A DNA stretch of 14,859 nucleotides from positions 664-15,522 of the forward strand of contig DKLF01000028.1 of NCBI GenBank assembly GCA_002455655.1. The letters run 5' to 3'. The notes under the pieces are model-generated. The model searched no databases and was not told the origin of the DNA. It worked only from the letters and a program-made list of their open reading frames with translations. Made by a program: the position numbers and the translations under genes. This DNA comes from Oscillibacter sp. UBA6647 (GTDB lineage: Bacteria > Bacillota > Clostridia > Oscillospirales > Oscillospiraceae). Positions 1 to 7,411 of this stretch are shown here, one piece after another. Within the stretch, counting starts at the first letter, position 1; the number at the start of each line of letters is the position of its first letter.

Positions 1-949
1 TGTCGGCATAGTTGGGGTGCATGGCTTGTGCGTTATCCGCCGAGACCATAAAACTACACGCAATGCTGGTGAGGTATTCCTCCTCGCTGCGGCCCGCACT
101 GCCGTTAATCCGGTGCAGTGTATCCCGCAGGAACGTAGACGCCGCGCCCTGCTTGGTTCCGCTGCCCACCTCCTCGTTGTCAAGCATACAGAACACCGGA
201 ACGCTGGCAGAGACGCTGTCCTGCAAAAAGCCTTGCAAAGAACCATAAGCACATTCGATGTCGTCCAGCCGGGGGGCAGAGAGGAAGCGTCCGCCGTCCC
301 CCCATACGCAGCCGTGCATCCGATTGTAGAGGAATAGGTCACTGCCGCGGATACTGTCCGGCTCGATGCCGGCTTCCCGCGCCACCGTGGAGAGGAAACT
401 CCCCTTCTCCGAAGACCCGTCTCCCCAAAGGGGCAACAAATCCTTTTGAACGTTATAGGAGTAACCGTCGTTGACGTCTCGGTTCATATGGATGGCCAGA
501 CTGGGGATCAGCAGCAGATCCCGGTCTATCCGCACCAGCCGGGACTCCAAGCCGTTTGGCGTCTCTACAATCAAACGGCCCGCCACAGAGAGAGGACGAT
601 CGAACCAAGGCGCGCAAAGCATCCCACCGTATTTTTCCACATTCAGTTTAACATACTGGTCCTCCACCCGCATCTCAGGGGATTCCTTGATCTTAAAAGA
701 GGGAGAGTCGCCGTGGCTGGCCACGATCTGGAATCCTGAATAGTTCCGCGTGGGCAGCCGGAATGCGATGAGCGCCGACTGGTTGCGGACGACAAAGAAT
801 CGCCCTCTCTCTTCAAGCTTCCAGCTCTGGCTCTCCTCCAACTCCGTATATCCCGCCGCCAGCAGTTGACGGCGCATATTCTCCACAGCCTGAAAAGCCG
901 TGGGGCTCTGTTCAATAAAAGACAATAACTCGGTGATCTGATCTGACAT
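1..949 (-). CDS. M18 family metallo-aminopeptidase (aspartyl-aminopeptidase-like), C-terminus cut by window edge
   Basis: This is a cytosolic zinc aminopeptidase that would remove N-terminal residues (acidic ones in well-studied relatives) from peptides. The frame is open for 316 codons from an ATG at 949-947 to the left edge. Family members are about 430-450 residues, so roughly 110-130 are missing. Visible family motifs are SHGDSPSFKIK with the putative zinc ligand His79, LDNEEVGSGT with Asp257 and the Glu259-Glu260 pair, and SADNAQAMHPNY with His311. The spacing fits peptidase family M18. The start is supported by AGGAG (minus strand, 956-960) about 6 nt upstream. That Shine-Dalgarno overlaps the stop codon of the upstream permease gene, and only 10 bp separate the genes, so co-transcription and coupling are likely. 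Family assignment is confident; the substrate is not. Confidence 0.93.
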   Translation of the reverse strand, partial: MSDQITELLSFIEQSPTAFQAVENMRRQLLAAGYTELEESQSWKLEERGRFFVVRNQSALIAFRLPTRNYSGFQIVASHGDSPSFKIKESPEMRVEDQYVKLNVEKYGGMLCAPWFDRPLSVAGRLIVETPNGLESRLVRIDRDLLLIPSLAIHMNRDVNDGYSYNVQKDLLPLWGDGSSEKGSFLSTVAREAGIEPDSIRGSDLFLYNRMHGCVWGDGGRFLSAPRLDDIECAYGSLQGFLQDSVSASVPVFCMLDNEEVGSGTKQGAASTFLRDTLHRINGSAGRSEEEYLTSIACSFMVSADNAQAMHPNYAD

Positions 950-959
950 ATGAAACTCC

Positions 960-2402
960 TTACTTACCGACAATGTTCTGTTCACTGGAGTTTTCTGCCT
1001 TCAAACGCTCCCGCTTCGCAAGATACGGCATGATAAAGCCCAGTCCAATGAGAATGAAAGGCGTGATGATGTTCAGCATCAGACGGAACGGGTCGTCGGA
1101 GTAGATGCCGCTTAAACAAGCATAGGCTGTCAGAACGAAACACCAGCCGCCCAAAAACATTCCCAACCGTCGGTTTTTCACAAAATGATAGGTCGCAGGG
1201 AAACGCTCTCCCGCCTTCTTCAGTGCGATATAGGCGGCAAATACCCACAAATAACGCAGCGGCATACACACGGAGTTCAGCTTGACCAACCACTTGACCA
1301 GCACATCCACATTGCTGATGCCCAATGCCGGTACAATAATTATAACAGAAACGATTACAAAAACAAGCTTCAAGCCGTTGGAATAAGCGCCGTATTTGTT
1401 CTGCTTCAGTAACGCGGAGGGGACATACTGCGTATCGACGTTATTGAGCATGATGCGCAAAGGCGCGTCCACGGAGAGGATGATGACGGATACCTGTGTA
1501 ATAATGTTGCAGATTGCATAGAGAATCAGGAACAGGTCGCCCAGTCCGTAATGCACGCCCAGTTGCTGGAAAGCGTAGTAAGCGCCGTTGGTCATCAGGT
1601 CGCCCGGAATATGGTTGGAGTCAAACATCATCCCCAGCGCAATCGTACCCAGCACTGCGCAGAGAACCACCATACCGGTCAGGGCGATCATGCCCTTGGA
1701 GAAGTCCCGGGACGGGTCTTTCATCTTATTGACATAGGGAGACATCTTTTCGCAGCCGCCCACAGCGTAAACCAGGATGGAAATGTTCAGGAAGAAAGCC
1801 GGATTAAAATTCGGGGTAAAAGTAGAGGGCGTCCAGTCGATGGAAAGAACTTCCGCATTCGTCAGCGCGGGAGCCGCAATCATCAGCAAGATAAAGAGAA
1901 GCGACATGGCAAACATGGCGGTTCCGGCCAGTGTGGAAAGACGGCGCAGCACGCGGATCCCGCGGCTGGCCAGCAGCAGAGCCATAACAAAGATTACCAG
2001 CCGAATCAACTGCATGGTCATGGTGCTCATCTGGCTGACACGGTTATCCCGGAAAATCGCCCAACTGCAGGCAATGATGACGCTGCCGGGTTTTTCCGAA
2101 ATGTAAGGCATGTGGACGACCCAATAGGTCCAGCCGGCAAAGTAGGCCATTTTAGGACCGATTGTCTGGTTGATCCAAGAACTGACGCCGCCGCCCTCGT
2201 TTTTGAACGTGGAACCAAGCTCGCCCACCATCAGAGCGTATGGAATAAAGTAAATTGCGAAGATCAGAAGCCACGCCGCAATTGCTTTGAGTCCGCCGTA
2301 CTCTGAAAAGCCGTTGATAATGTTGCCGAAGCCCCACACAGTGCTGAAGGCCATTACAGCCAGGCTATACCAGAGAATTTGGTTGCTGCTTTCCTTCTTC
2401 AT
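960..2402 (-). CDS. APC superfamily amino acid permease (GadC/YjeM-like)
   Basis: This is an integral membrane amino acid transporter of 480 residues, a normal APC-family length, with about 12 hydrophobic segments. The N-terminus carries an APC-type first helix (VWGFGNIIN, about residues 23-31) and then GELGSTFKNEGGGVSSWI (about 61-78), as in the glutamate:GABA-antiporter and YjeM branch. A hydrophilic loop with YVNKMKDPSRDFSKG (about 222-236) fits an APC cytoplasmic loop. The start ATG (2402-2400) follows a GGAGA Shine-Dalgarno with proper spacing. It is the first gene of a minus-strand pair with the M18 aminopeptidase and is divergent from a LysR-type regulator, which suggests local regulation. 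The real substrate (glutamate, another amino acid, or an exchange pair) cannot be read from the sequence; the GadC/YjeM likeness is from memory of the family. Confidence 0.88.
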   Translation of the reverse strand: MKKESSNQILWYSLAVMAFSTVWGFGNIINGFSEYGGLKAIAAWLLIFAIYFIPYALMVGELGSTFKNEGGGVSSWINQTIGPKMAYFAGWTYWVVHMPYISEKPGSVIIACSWAIFRDNRVSQMSTMTMQLIRLVIFVMALLLASRGIRVLRRLSTLAGTAMFAMSLLFILLMIAAPALTNAEVLSIDWTPSTFTPNFNPAFFLNISILVYAVGGCEKMSPYVNKMKDPSRDFSKGMIALTGMVVLCAVLGTIALGMMFDSNHIPGDLMTNGAYYAFQQLGVHYGLGDLFLILYAICNIITQVSVIILSVDAPLRIMLNNVDTQYVPSALLKQNKYGAYSNGLKLVFVIVSVIIIVPALGISNVDVLVKWLVKLNSVCMPLRYLWVFAAYIALKKAGERFPATYHFVKNRRLGMFLGGWCFVLTAYACLSGIYSDDPFRLMLNIITPFILIGLGFIMPYLAKRERLKAENSSEQNIVGK

Positions 2403-2491
2403 ATAAAATCTCCATTTCCTTTGCTATTTTTGCTTCATTTTTTGGTAAATTTATTTTACATCCGTTAAATATTATTCGCAAATACATATAC

Positions 2492-2523
2492 CTATATAGT
2501 AATTATAATGTTTATGTTATAAT
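2492..2523. promoter_or_regulatory. Probable divergent promoter/operator region between permease and lysR
   Basis: The 285-bp spacer between two divergent genes is sharply more AT-rich than its surroundings. It holds TATAAT at 2504-2509 and again at 2518-2523 on the plus strand. The first lies in the palindrome ATTATAAT (2502-2509), so it also supplies a TATAAT on the minus strand. A second short palindrome, CTATATAG (2492-2499), adjoins. No good -35 hexamer was found for any of them, and no clear T-N11-A LysR box could be fixed, so the region is supported better than the exact elements. Confidence 0.35.
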
Positions 2524-2687
2524 GCAAACTGCCGACTTCAAAATTTTCCAACAACCAGTCCGTTGCATGCCGCAATCTTTTAAATTCCGCTTTTGGCGGC
2601 ACAGAGCCGCCAACTTCTATGCGCTGCAAATTCAGGCAGTCCAAATACTGATTGTGAAAAACATCTTAACAAAGGAGAAAACCGGTC

Positions 2688-3632
2688 ATGTTTCATGGTA
2701 TGGAATATGTTTACGAGGTCTATAAGGAACGAAGCTTTTCCAAGGCTGCCCGAAACCTCTACATCTCCCAGCCCGCGCTCAGCAGCAGCGTCAAACGCGT
2801 TGAAGAGCGCGTTGGTATGCCGCTGTTTGATCGCAGCACCACGCCGGTAAAGCTAACAGAGTGCGGTGAGCAGTACATTCAGGCGGCGGAACAAATTTTC
2901 AGCGCCCAGCGAAGCTTTTCCGACTATCTGGCCGATACCCGCAAGCTGGAGGCGGGGCAGCTGACAATTGGCGGGATCGGTATGTTTGCATCGTATATCC
3001 TGCCGCCGCTGATCTCAGAGTATAAAAGCAAATACCCCAAAATCTCTGTCAGCATGATGGAGGAGAGCCAGCCACAACTGGAAAAACTGCTGATCAAGGG
3101 TACACTGGACCTTGTTGTAAATTATCAGGAATTTGCACAGGATGTTTTTGAAACCTGTCCCTATCGGGAAGAGCACCTCCTGCTGGCGGTACCGCAGCAA
3201 TTTCCTGTCAACAGCTCTCTTCTTGCGTGGCGGCTCAGTTTGGATAATGTTCTCTCCGGGGATTATCTGGCGGAACGATATCCCGCAGTTCCACTGGAGG
3301 CTTTTGAAAATGAACCATTTATTTTTCTCCGCCCCAACAGTGACATCAATCAGCGAGCGATTCAGATGTGCCAAAGCTGCGGCTTCACGCCTCGGGTAAT
3401 TTTGACGCTGGAACAGCAGTTGACTGCCTATAACATGGTCAGTACAGGCATGGGTATTGCCTTCGTCAGCGACACGCTGGCAAAAAACATTCTGCCCCAC
3501 CCGAACATTGCCTATTATAAACTAAATAGAGAACTTTCCCGACGAATCATCTATTTTTACTATAAGAAAAATCGCTATATCAGCCGAGCGATGGAGGAAT
3601 TTTTAGAGATTGCCCGCCAGAAGGAGGAGTGA
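2688..3632 (+). CDS. LysR family transcriptional regulator
   Basis: This is a 314-residue DNA-binding regulator, the usual LysR length. Residues about 5-64 form the winged helix-turn-helix, with the family signature FSKAARNLYISQPALSSSVK. A linker helix follows, then a periplasmic-binding-protein-like effector domain from about residue 90 (GQLTIGGIGMFASYILPPL) to about 305. The start at 2688 has AAAGGAG (2671-2677) 10 nt upstream; an in-frame ATG at 2700 is less well placed. It is divergent from the permease/M18 pair, the classic arrangement for a LysR protein that controls its neighbour and itself. The co-inducer is unknown. It also lies upstream of the glycine operon, but about 670 bp and an independent promoter and riboswitch intervene, so control of that operon is not implied. 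Confidence 0.95.
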   Translation: MFHGMEYVYEVYKERSFSKAARNLYISQPALSSSVKRVEERVGMPLFDRSTTPVKLTECGEQYIQAAEQIFSAQRSFSDYLADTRKLEAGQLTIGGIGMFASYILPPLISEYKSKYPKISVSMMEESQPQLEKLLIKGTLDLVVNYQEFAQDVFETCPYREEHLLLAVPQQFPVNSSLLAWRLSLDNVLSGDYLAERYPAVPLEAFENEPFIFLRPNSDINQRAIQMCQSCGFTPRVILTLEQQLTAYNMVSTGMGIAFVSDTLAKNILPHPNIAYYKLNRELSRRIIYFYYKKNRYISRAMEEFLEIARQKEE

Positions 3633-4034
3633 ACTCCAGGCCCGGTGCTTTGGAATTTCCCATATTTGGATTCCTGCCTGCGGCTGGTGATAATCTGCTT
3701 CGTGGAGCATACGAGGACAGGTCTGTTCCAATCAGTCAATCATCGGCAATTTGATAAGCAAGGTGGAACTGTTTGCAAAGTGTACCATCCGCTGCCAAAT
3801 GTCTGGCAAGTTTATCGCTGGACAGATGTACTTGATTTCGTTATTTCAGCAGTCCGGAACCGATGCAATCTGCATCTTGCCGTTCGGACAGGAAATTTGT
3901 GTGCTGATATCCTTTCAGAAGCCTTGACATTGCCTCGTCACTGTGGTAATTTAATATGAAATTAAAGCAGAGGCAAGTGCACTTGGAGCGGGCATTCGCT
4001 TCAGAGCGGCCTGTAAATTGAATAAGATCGAATG
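3633..4034. other. Stretch without a convincing gene
   Basis: About 400 bp between lysR and the riboswitch hold no gene I can support. A 104-codon plus-strand frame (3645-3959) has no suitable ribosome binding site, no recognisable motif and low-complexity codon use. In another plus frame, open from 3694 to 3927, a stretch encodes VELFAKC and then SGKFIAGQMYLISLF. This weakly recalls small HPr-like proteins of clostridia, which often carry SGKFIVDAKSIMGLF-like text, so a decayed fragment is possible but unproven. The right end carries the promoter-like TTGACA listed separately, and the remainder would be untranslated leader. Confidence 0.4.
3924..3957 (+). promoter_or_regulatory. Putative sigma-A promoter of the glycine operon
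   Basis: A perfect -35 hexamer TTGACA lies at 3924-3929. It is followed by an AT-rich stretch (3947-3957) whose best -10 matches are TTTAAT (3950-3955, spacer 20) or TAATTT (3947-3952, spacer 17). Neither pairing is ideal. Transcription would start near 3960, about 80 nt before the first aptamer, which is sensible for a riboswitch leader. Confidence 0.5.
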
Positions 4035-4219
4035 ATTAGTCCGGGAGAGTCCGTGCTGGACACGGCACCGAAGGGGTATGCAAAATCTCTCAGGTAAAAT
4101 GGGTCGGGCTATGACGATGCTTCGAAGAGTACGGCAATATGCTGTACGCCAAAGGTGCAACTCGGGCTGCCCGCAGATTATGGGCGTGGCGGGGAATCTC
4201 TCAGGCAAATGACGGAGGC
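4035..4219 (+). ncRNA. Tandem glycine riboswitch
   Basis: Two glycine aptamers in series form the leader of the gcv operon. Aptamer 1 (about 4038-4110) has GGGAGAG (4043-4049), a 5-bp hairpin CCGTG/CACGG (4051-4055 with 4061-4065), the core CACCGAAGGGG and TCTCTCAGGTAAAA. Its P1 is AGTCC (4038-4042) with GGGCT (4106-4110). Aptamer 2 (about 4119-4219) has GAAGAG, a 6-bp hairpin TACGGC/GCTGTA (4130-4135 with 4141-4146), CGCCAAAGGTGCAA and TCTCTCAGGCAAA. Its P1 is GCTTC (4119-4123) with GAGGC (4215-4219). A possible P0 with the kink-turn seen in this class joins ATCG in the leader to CGAT in the linker. The class matches the known glycine riboswitch, and the downstream glycine cleavage genes agree. 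Confidence 0.96.
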
Positions 4220-4253
4220 ACAAAGTTCTAAAGGGAACTTTGTGTCTCTTTTT
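4215..4253 (+). terminator. Riboswitch-controlled intrinsic terminator
   Basis: The arm 4215-4228 pairs with 4235-4248 in a 14-bp stem that contains one G-U pair. The loop is TAAAGG, and five T residues (4249-4253) follow at once. The first five bases of the arm, GAGGC at 4215-4219, are also the 3' strand of aptamer-2 P1. The two helices are therefore mutually exclusive: glycine-stabilised P1 should block the terminator, giving read-through into the fused gcvT gene 55 bp downstream. The direction (ON with glycine) is inferred from this overlap. Confidence 0.9.
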
Positions 4254-4308
4254 GCGCGCAAATATGGAAATTCAGAAACAGAATTTTTCTTAAAGGGGGA
4301 AATGAACC

Positions 4309-6957
4309 ATGAGCGAACTCAAACGCACCCAACTTTTTGCGGTTCACACGGACGCCGGAGCCTCTATGGTGGACTTCGGCGGGTGGGAAATGCCTATCCA
4401 GTATCCCGACGGAATCGTGGCGGAGCATTTGTATACCCGCCACGCCTGCAGCCTGTTCGACGTGTCTCATATGGGTCGGCTGTTGGTGGAGGGACCGGAG
4501 CGGGTGAAGTTTTTGCAGCACGTCCTCACCAGCAATGTCATGGCGCTGGATCTAAATCAGGCCCAGTATTGCATGCTTCCCGCGAAAGACGGCGGCGCTG
4601 TGGACGACGCGTATCTGTATCGCTTTGAAGAGGAGCGCTTTTTGCTGGTGGTGAACGCCGCCAATACGGACAAAGACCTCAAACATCTGCTGGAAGTTGT
4701 GAAGGACTACGACTGCACCATCACCAACATCACAGCGGATTATGCGTCTATTGCCGTGCAGGGGCCCAAGAGTAAAGAATTGCTGATGACCCTTTCCTGC
4801 GGCGAGGCCGTGACCGAGCCGATGAAAAACGCGCTGAATACCCTGCTGTTTGAAGGCCGCACGGTCCGCGTTGCCAAAACCGGGTATACCGGCGAGCCGC
4901 TGGGGTATGAGGTGTACATAGAAAGCGGAGAAGCCGCGTGGCTGTGGAATCGCCTTGTGGAGCTGGGCGCAAAGCCTGCTGGCTTGGGCGCGCGGGATAC
5001 CTTGCGTCTGGAGGCCGGCTTCCCGCTGTACGGTCACGAAATGGGAACCGACCACTCGGGTGCGGTAATTCCAATTTTCTCCGTGCCGCTGGCGCGGCTG
5101 GCAGTGAGTTTTTCTTCGCAGAAAGGTGCTTACATTGGGCGCGAGGCGCTGGAAAAACAATCCGCCGCCTATCAGAAAATCATGAACCGGGACTTCAGCG
5201 AGATGGATGTGCTGCCCAGACGCATCATGCCCATCACGCTGCTTGATCGAGGTGTCATGCGGGCGGGAATGCCGGTTTATCGCGGTGAGGAACAGATTGG
5301 TTGGGTCACCAGCGGCACCATGGTGCCCTATTACTGTCACGAGGGGGAGGGGTTGTCCACCAAAATTCTGGCCGATACAGCCAAGCGCTCCATCGGCCTT
5401 GCCTATCTTTCCAGCGATGTGCTGGAGGAGGACCGCGTAGAGGTGGATATCAGAGGAAAACGGTTGAGGGCTGTGGTTCCGCCCTATCATATGCGTGTGG
5501 ACGCGCCTCCTTTTGCCCGGCCAATTATCTATGGAGCGGAGCTGGAACAGTCTTCCGCAAAGGACGACGATTTCGAGACAAAAGCACTCGCGCTTATCGA
5601 GAAGGCTTCCGACAATCACCAATGGCGGCAGAAATGCTGCATCAACCTGATTCCCTCGGAAAACAGTGCCAGCCGCGCGGTGCAGCTGCTGTGCGCGTCC
5701 GACCCCGCCTTCCGCTATGCCGAGCACAAGAAAATCAAGTCCTTCTATGATCAGGATATTTTCTATTATCAGGGGACCAAGTTTATCGACCGGGTGGAGC
5801 AGCTTCTGGCGGAGCAGATGAAGCAGTATCTGGGCTGCTCGGAGGCGGAAACCCGTGTTATCAGCGGACAGATGTCCAACATGGCGGTCTTCTCCGCTTT
5901 GATGGATTGGAAAAACCGTCTCGATCGGAAACACACGCCCCAGCGGCTGGGCTATGTTTTGAATAACCACATCATCAAGGGAGGCCACCTGTCCGCGCAG
6001 CCCATGGGGGCGCTGCACGATTATATCGCTGTGGACCCGGTGACAGAGCGCTCCGCCGTGGTGAATTTCCCGGTTTGCAGGGACAACATTTACAAGATCG
6101 ACGTGGATGAGACGAAAAAAGTCATTGAGAAATACCATCCGGAGCTGATTGTTTTTGGCAAAAGTATGGTGCTGCATAAGGAGCCGGTGGCCGCGATCCG
6201 CCGGTTTGTGGATGAGCAGAACATCCCGACCACCATCATGTATGATATGGCTCACGTTTTGGGGCTGATTGGCGATCATTTCCAAAAGCCCTTTGAAGAA
6301 GGCGCTGAAATCGTTACCGGGTCTACCCATAAGACGTTTTTTGGTCCGCAGCGGGGCGTCATTGGCGTCAATTACCAAAAAGGTGATCTAAAATACGGGC
6401 TCTGGGAGACGATCGAAAGCCGCGCGTTTCCGGGCAGCGTTTCCAATCATCACCTTGGCACCCAGCTGGGACTGCTGATGGCGGCCTATGAGATGAACGC
6501 GTTTAAGGATTCCTATCAGAAAGCCGTTATGGAAAATGCAAAATATTTTGCCAAATGTCTGAAGGAGCAAGGGCTGAACGTGGCCGGAGATCCCACGGTC
6601 GGATACACCGAAACCCATCAGGTTATTGTCTCCGTCGGATACGGAAGCGGCCCGGAGGTGGCCGAGCGGCTGGAGCAGAACAATATCATTGTCAACTATC
6701 AGGCCACGCCGGATGAAGAGGGCTTTACCGCCTCGGGCGCTCTGCGGATGGGCGTGAGCGAGATGACCCGCTTTGGCTTTGGGGAAGAGGCGTTTTCCAG
6801 ACTGGCCCAGCTGATGGCGGACTGCATTCTCCGCGCCAAGGACGTCAGCGCGGAGGTTGAGAAGCTTCGCGCCTCCTATGACACCATGTGCTACTGCTTC
6901 AACGACGAAAAAATGCAAACCGCGCTGGAGGGCTTCCTCGGTCAGATTGCTCTGTAA
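4309..6957 (+). CDS. gcvT-glyA: Fused aminomethyltransferase (T-protein) - serine hydroxymethyltransferase
   Basis: One uninterrupted 882-residue frame holds two complete enzymes. Residues about 1-403 are GcvT, which transfers the aminomethyl carbon from lipoyl-GcvH to THF and releases NH3. It has FGGWEMPIQY, the region around Asp100 that matches the catalytic Asp of known T-proteins, TGYTGE and GLGARDTLRLEAG (225-237). A linker of about 20 polar residues (404-424) follows. Residues about 425-882 are SHMT (glycine + methylene-THF to serine and back), with NLIPSENS, the turn YYQGTKFID, SGQMSNMAVF, GGHLS, DMAH (Asp646, His649), the PLP lysine Lys675 in STHKTFFGP, and Arg813 in GALRMG. The SHMT part is a divergent type. 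The start follows AAAGGGGG (4292-4299). It is the first gene after the riboswitch. All key residues I can place are present in both halves, so both are probably active. Confidence 0.95.
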   Translation: MSELKRTQLFAVHTDAGASMVDFGGWEMPIQYPDGIVAEHLYTRHACSLFDVSHMGRLLVEGPERVKFLQHVLTSNVMALDLNQAQYCMLPAKDGGAVDDAYLYRFEEERFLLVVNAANTDKDLKHLLEVVKDYDCTITNITADYASIAVQGPKSKELLMTLSCGEAVTEPMKNALNTLLFEGRTVRVAKTGYTGEPLGYEVYIESGEAAWLWNRLVELGAKPAGLGARDTLRLEAGFPLYGHEMGTDHSGAVIPIFSVPLARLAVSFSSQKGAYIGREALEKQSAAYQKIMNRDFSEMDVLPRRIMPITLLDRGVMRAGMPVYRGEEQIGWVTSGTMVPYYCHEGEGLSTKILADTAKRSIGLAYLSSDVLEEDRVEVDIRGKRLRAVVPPYHMRVDAPPFARPIIYGAELEQSSAKDDDFETKALALIEKASDNHQWRQKCCINLIPSENSASRAVQLLCASDPAFRYAEHKKIKSFYDQDIFYYQGTKFIDRVEQLLAEQMKQYLGCSEAETRVISGQMSNMAVFSALMDWKNRLDRKHTPQRLGYVLNNHIIKGGHLSAQPMGALHDYIAVDPVTERSAVVNFPVCRDNIYKIDVDETKKVIEKYHPELIVFGKSMVLHKEPVAAIRRFVDEQNIPTTIMYDMAHVLGLIGDHFQKPFEEGAEIVTGSTHKTFFGPQRGVIGVNYQKGDLKYGLWETIESRAFPGSVSNHHLGTQLGLLMAAYEMNAFKDSYQKAVMENAKYFAKCLKEQGLNVAGDPTVGYTETHQVIVSVGYGSGPEVAERLEQNNIIVNYQATPDEEGFTASGALRMGVSEMTRFGFGEEAFSRLAQLMADCILRAKDVSAEVEKLRASYDTMCYCFNDEKMQTALEGFLGQIAL

Positions 6958-7031
6958 TCCGGCAGACCCGGTAAAACGCAAAATCCTGCAAACCAATGCA
7001 GCTAATTTACAAAATTTATGGAGGTATCGGT

Positions 7032-7409
7032 ATGAATTATCCGGCAGAGCTGAACTATTCCAAGTCCCACGAATGGGTAAGAATGGATGGGGACACTGCG
7101 GTGATCGGAATTTCCGATTTCGCGCAAAACGCACTGGGCGACGTGGTCTTTGTAAATCTGCCGCAGGAGGGGGACAGCGTTTCTGAGGGAGAGGCTTTCG
7201 GCGATGTGGAATCCGTCAAAACGGTGTCCGATTTGATTTGTCCTGTTTCCGGCGTTGTGTGCGCCGTCAATGAGGAATTGCTGGATGCGCCCGAGAAGCT
7301 GAACAGCGATCCCTATGGCGCGTGGCTCATTCAGGTAAAGGAAATCAGCGGGCAGGAAGAACTGATCTCCGCCGGTGAATATGAGGCGTTCTGCCGCGTG
7401 GAGGACTGA
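7032..7409 (+). CDS. gcvH: Glycine cleavage system H-protein
   Basis: This is the lipoyl carrier that shuttles the aminomethyl group between P-, T- and L-proteins. The chosen start gives 125 residues, the usual size. It contains SHEWVRMDG near the N-terminus, GDVVFVNLPQEGDSV, and the lipoylation motif VESVKTVSD with the acceptor lysine at about residue 63. The start ATG at 7032 has GGAGG (7020-7024) 7 nt upstream. A longer in-frame ATG at 6996 lacks such a site and would add 12 non-conserved residues. It lies 74 bp after the gcvT-glyA fusion, and its own GGAGG at 7399-7403 serves gcvPA. No lipoate ligase or lipoyl synthase is in the window, so lipoylation must be supplied from elsewhere. Confidence 0.97.
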   Translation: MNYPAELNYSKSHEWVRMDGDTAVIGISDFAQNALGDVVFVNLPQEGDSVSEGEAFGDVESVKTVSDLICPVSGVVCAVNEELLDAPEKLNSDPYGAWLIQVKEISGQEELISAGEYEAFCRVED

Positions 7410-7411
7410 GC

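Noticed and set aside
3650..3675. Weak hairpin GGAAT / ATTCC after lysR considered as a terminator
   Set aside because: It has only about five Watson-Crick pairs plus two G-U pairs and no T tract, so it cannot be supported as a terminator.
3645..3959. 104-codon plus-strand open frame between lysR and the riboswitch
   Set aside because: It has no good ribosome binding site, no recognisable domain, and its end overlaps the probable operon promoter, so it is not called as a gene.
4552..6378. 608-codon minus-strand open frame
   Set aside because: It is antisense to the gcvT-glyA fusion, which has full domain motifs. The long shadow frame results from codon bias.
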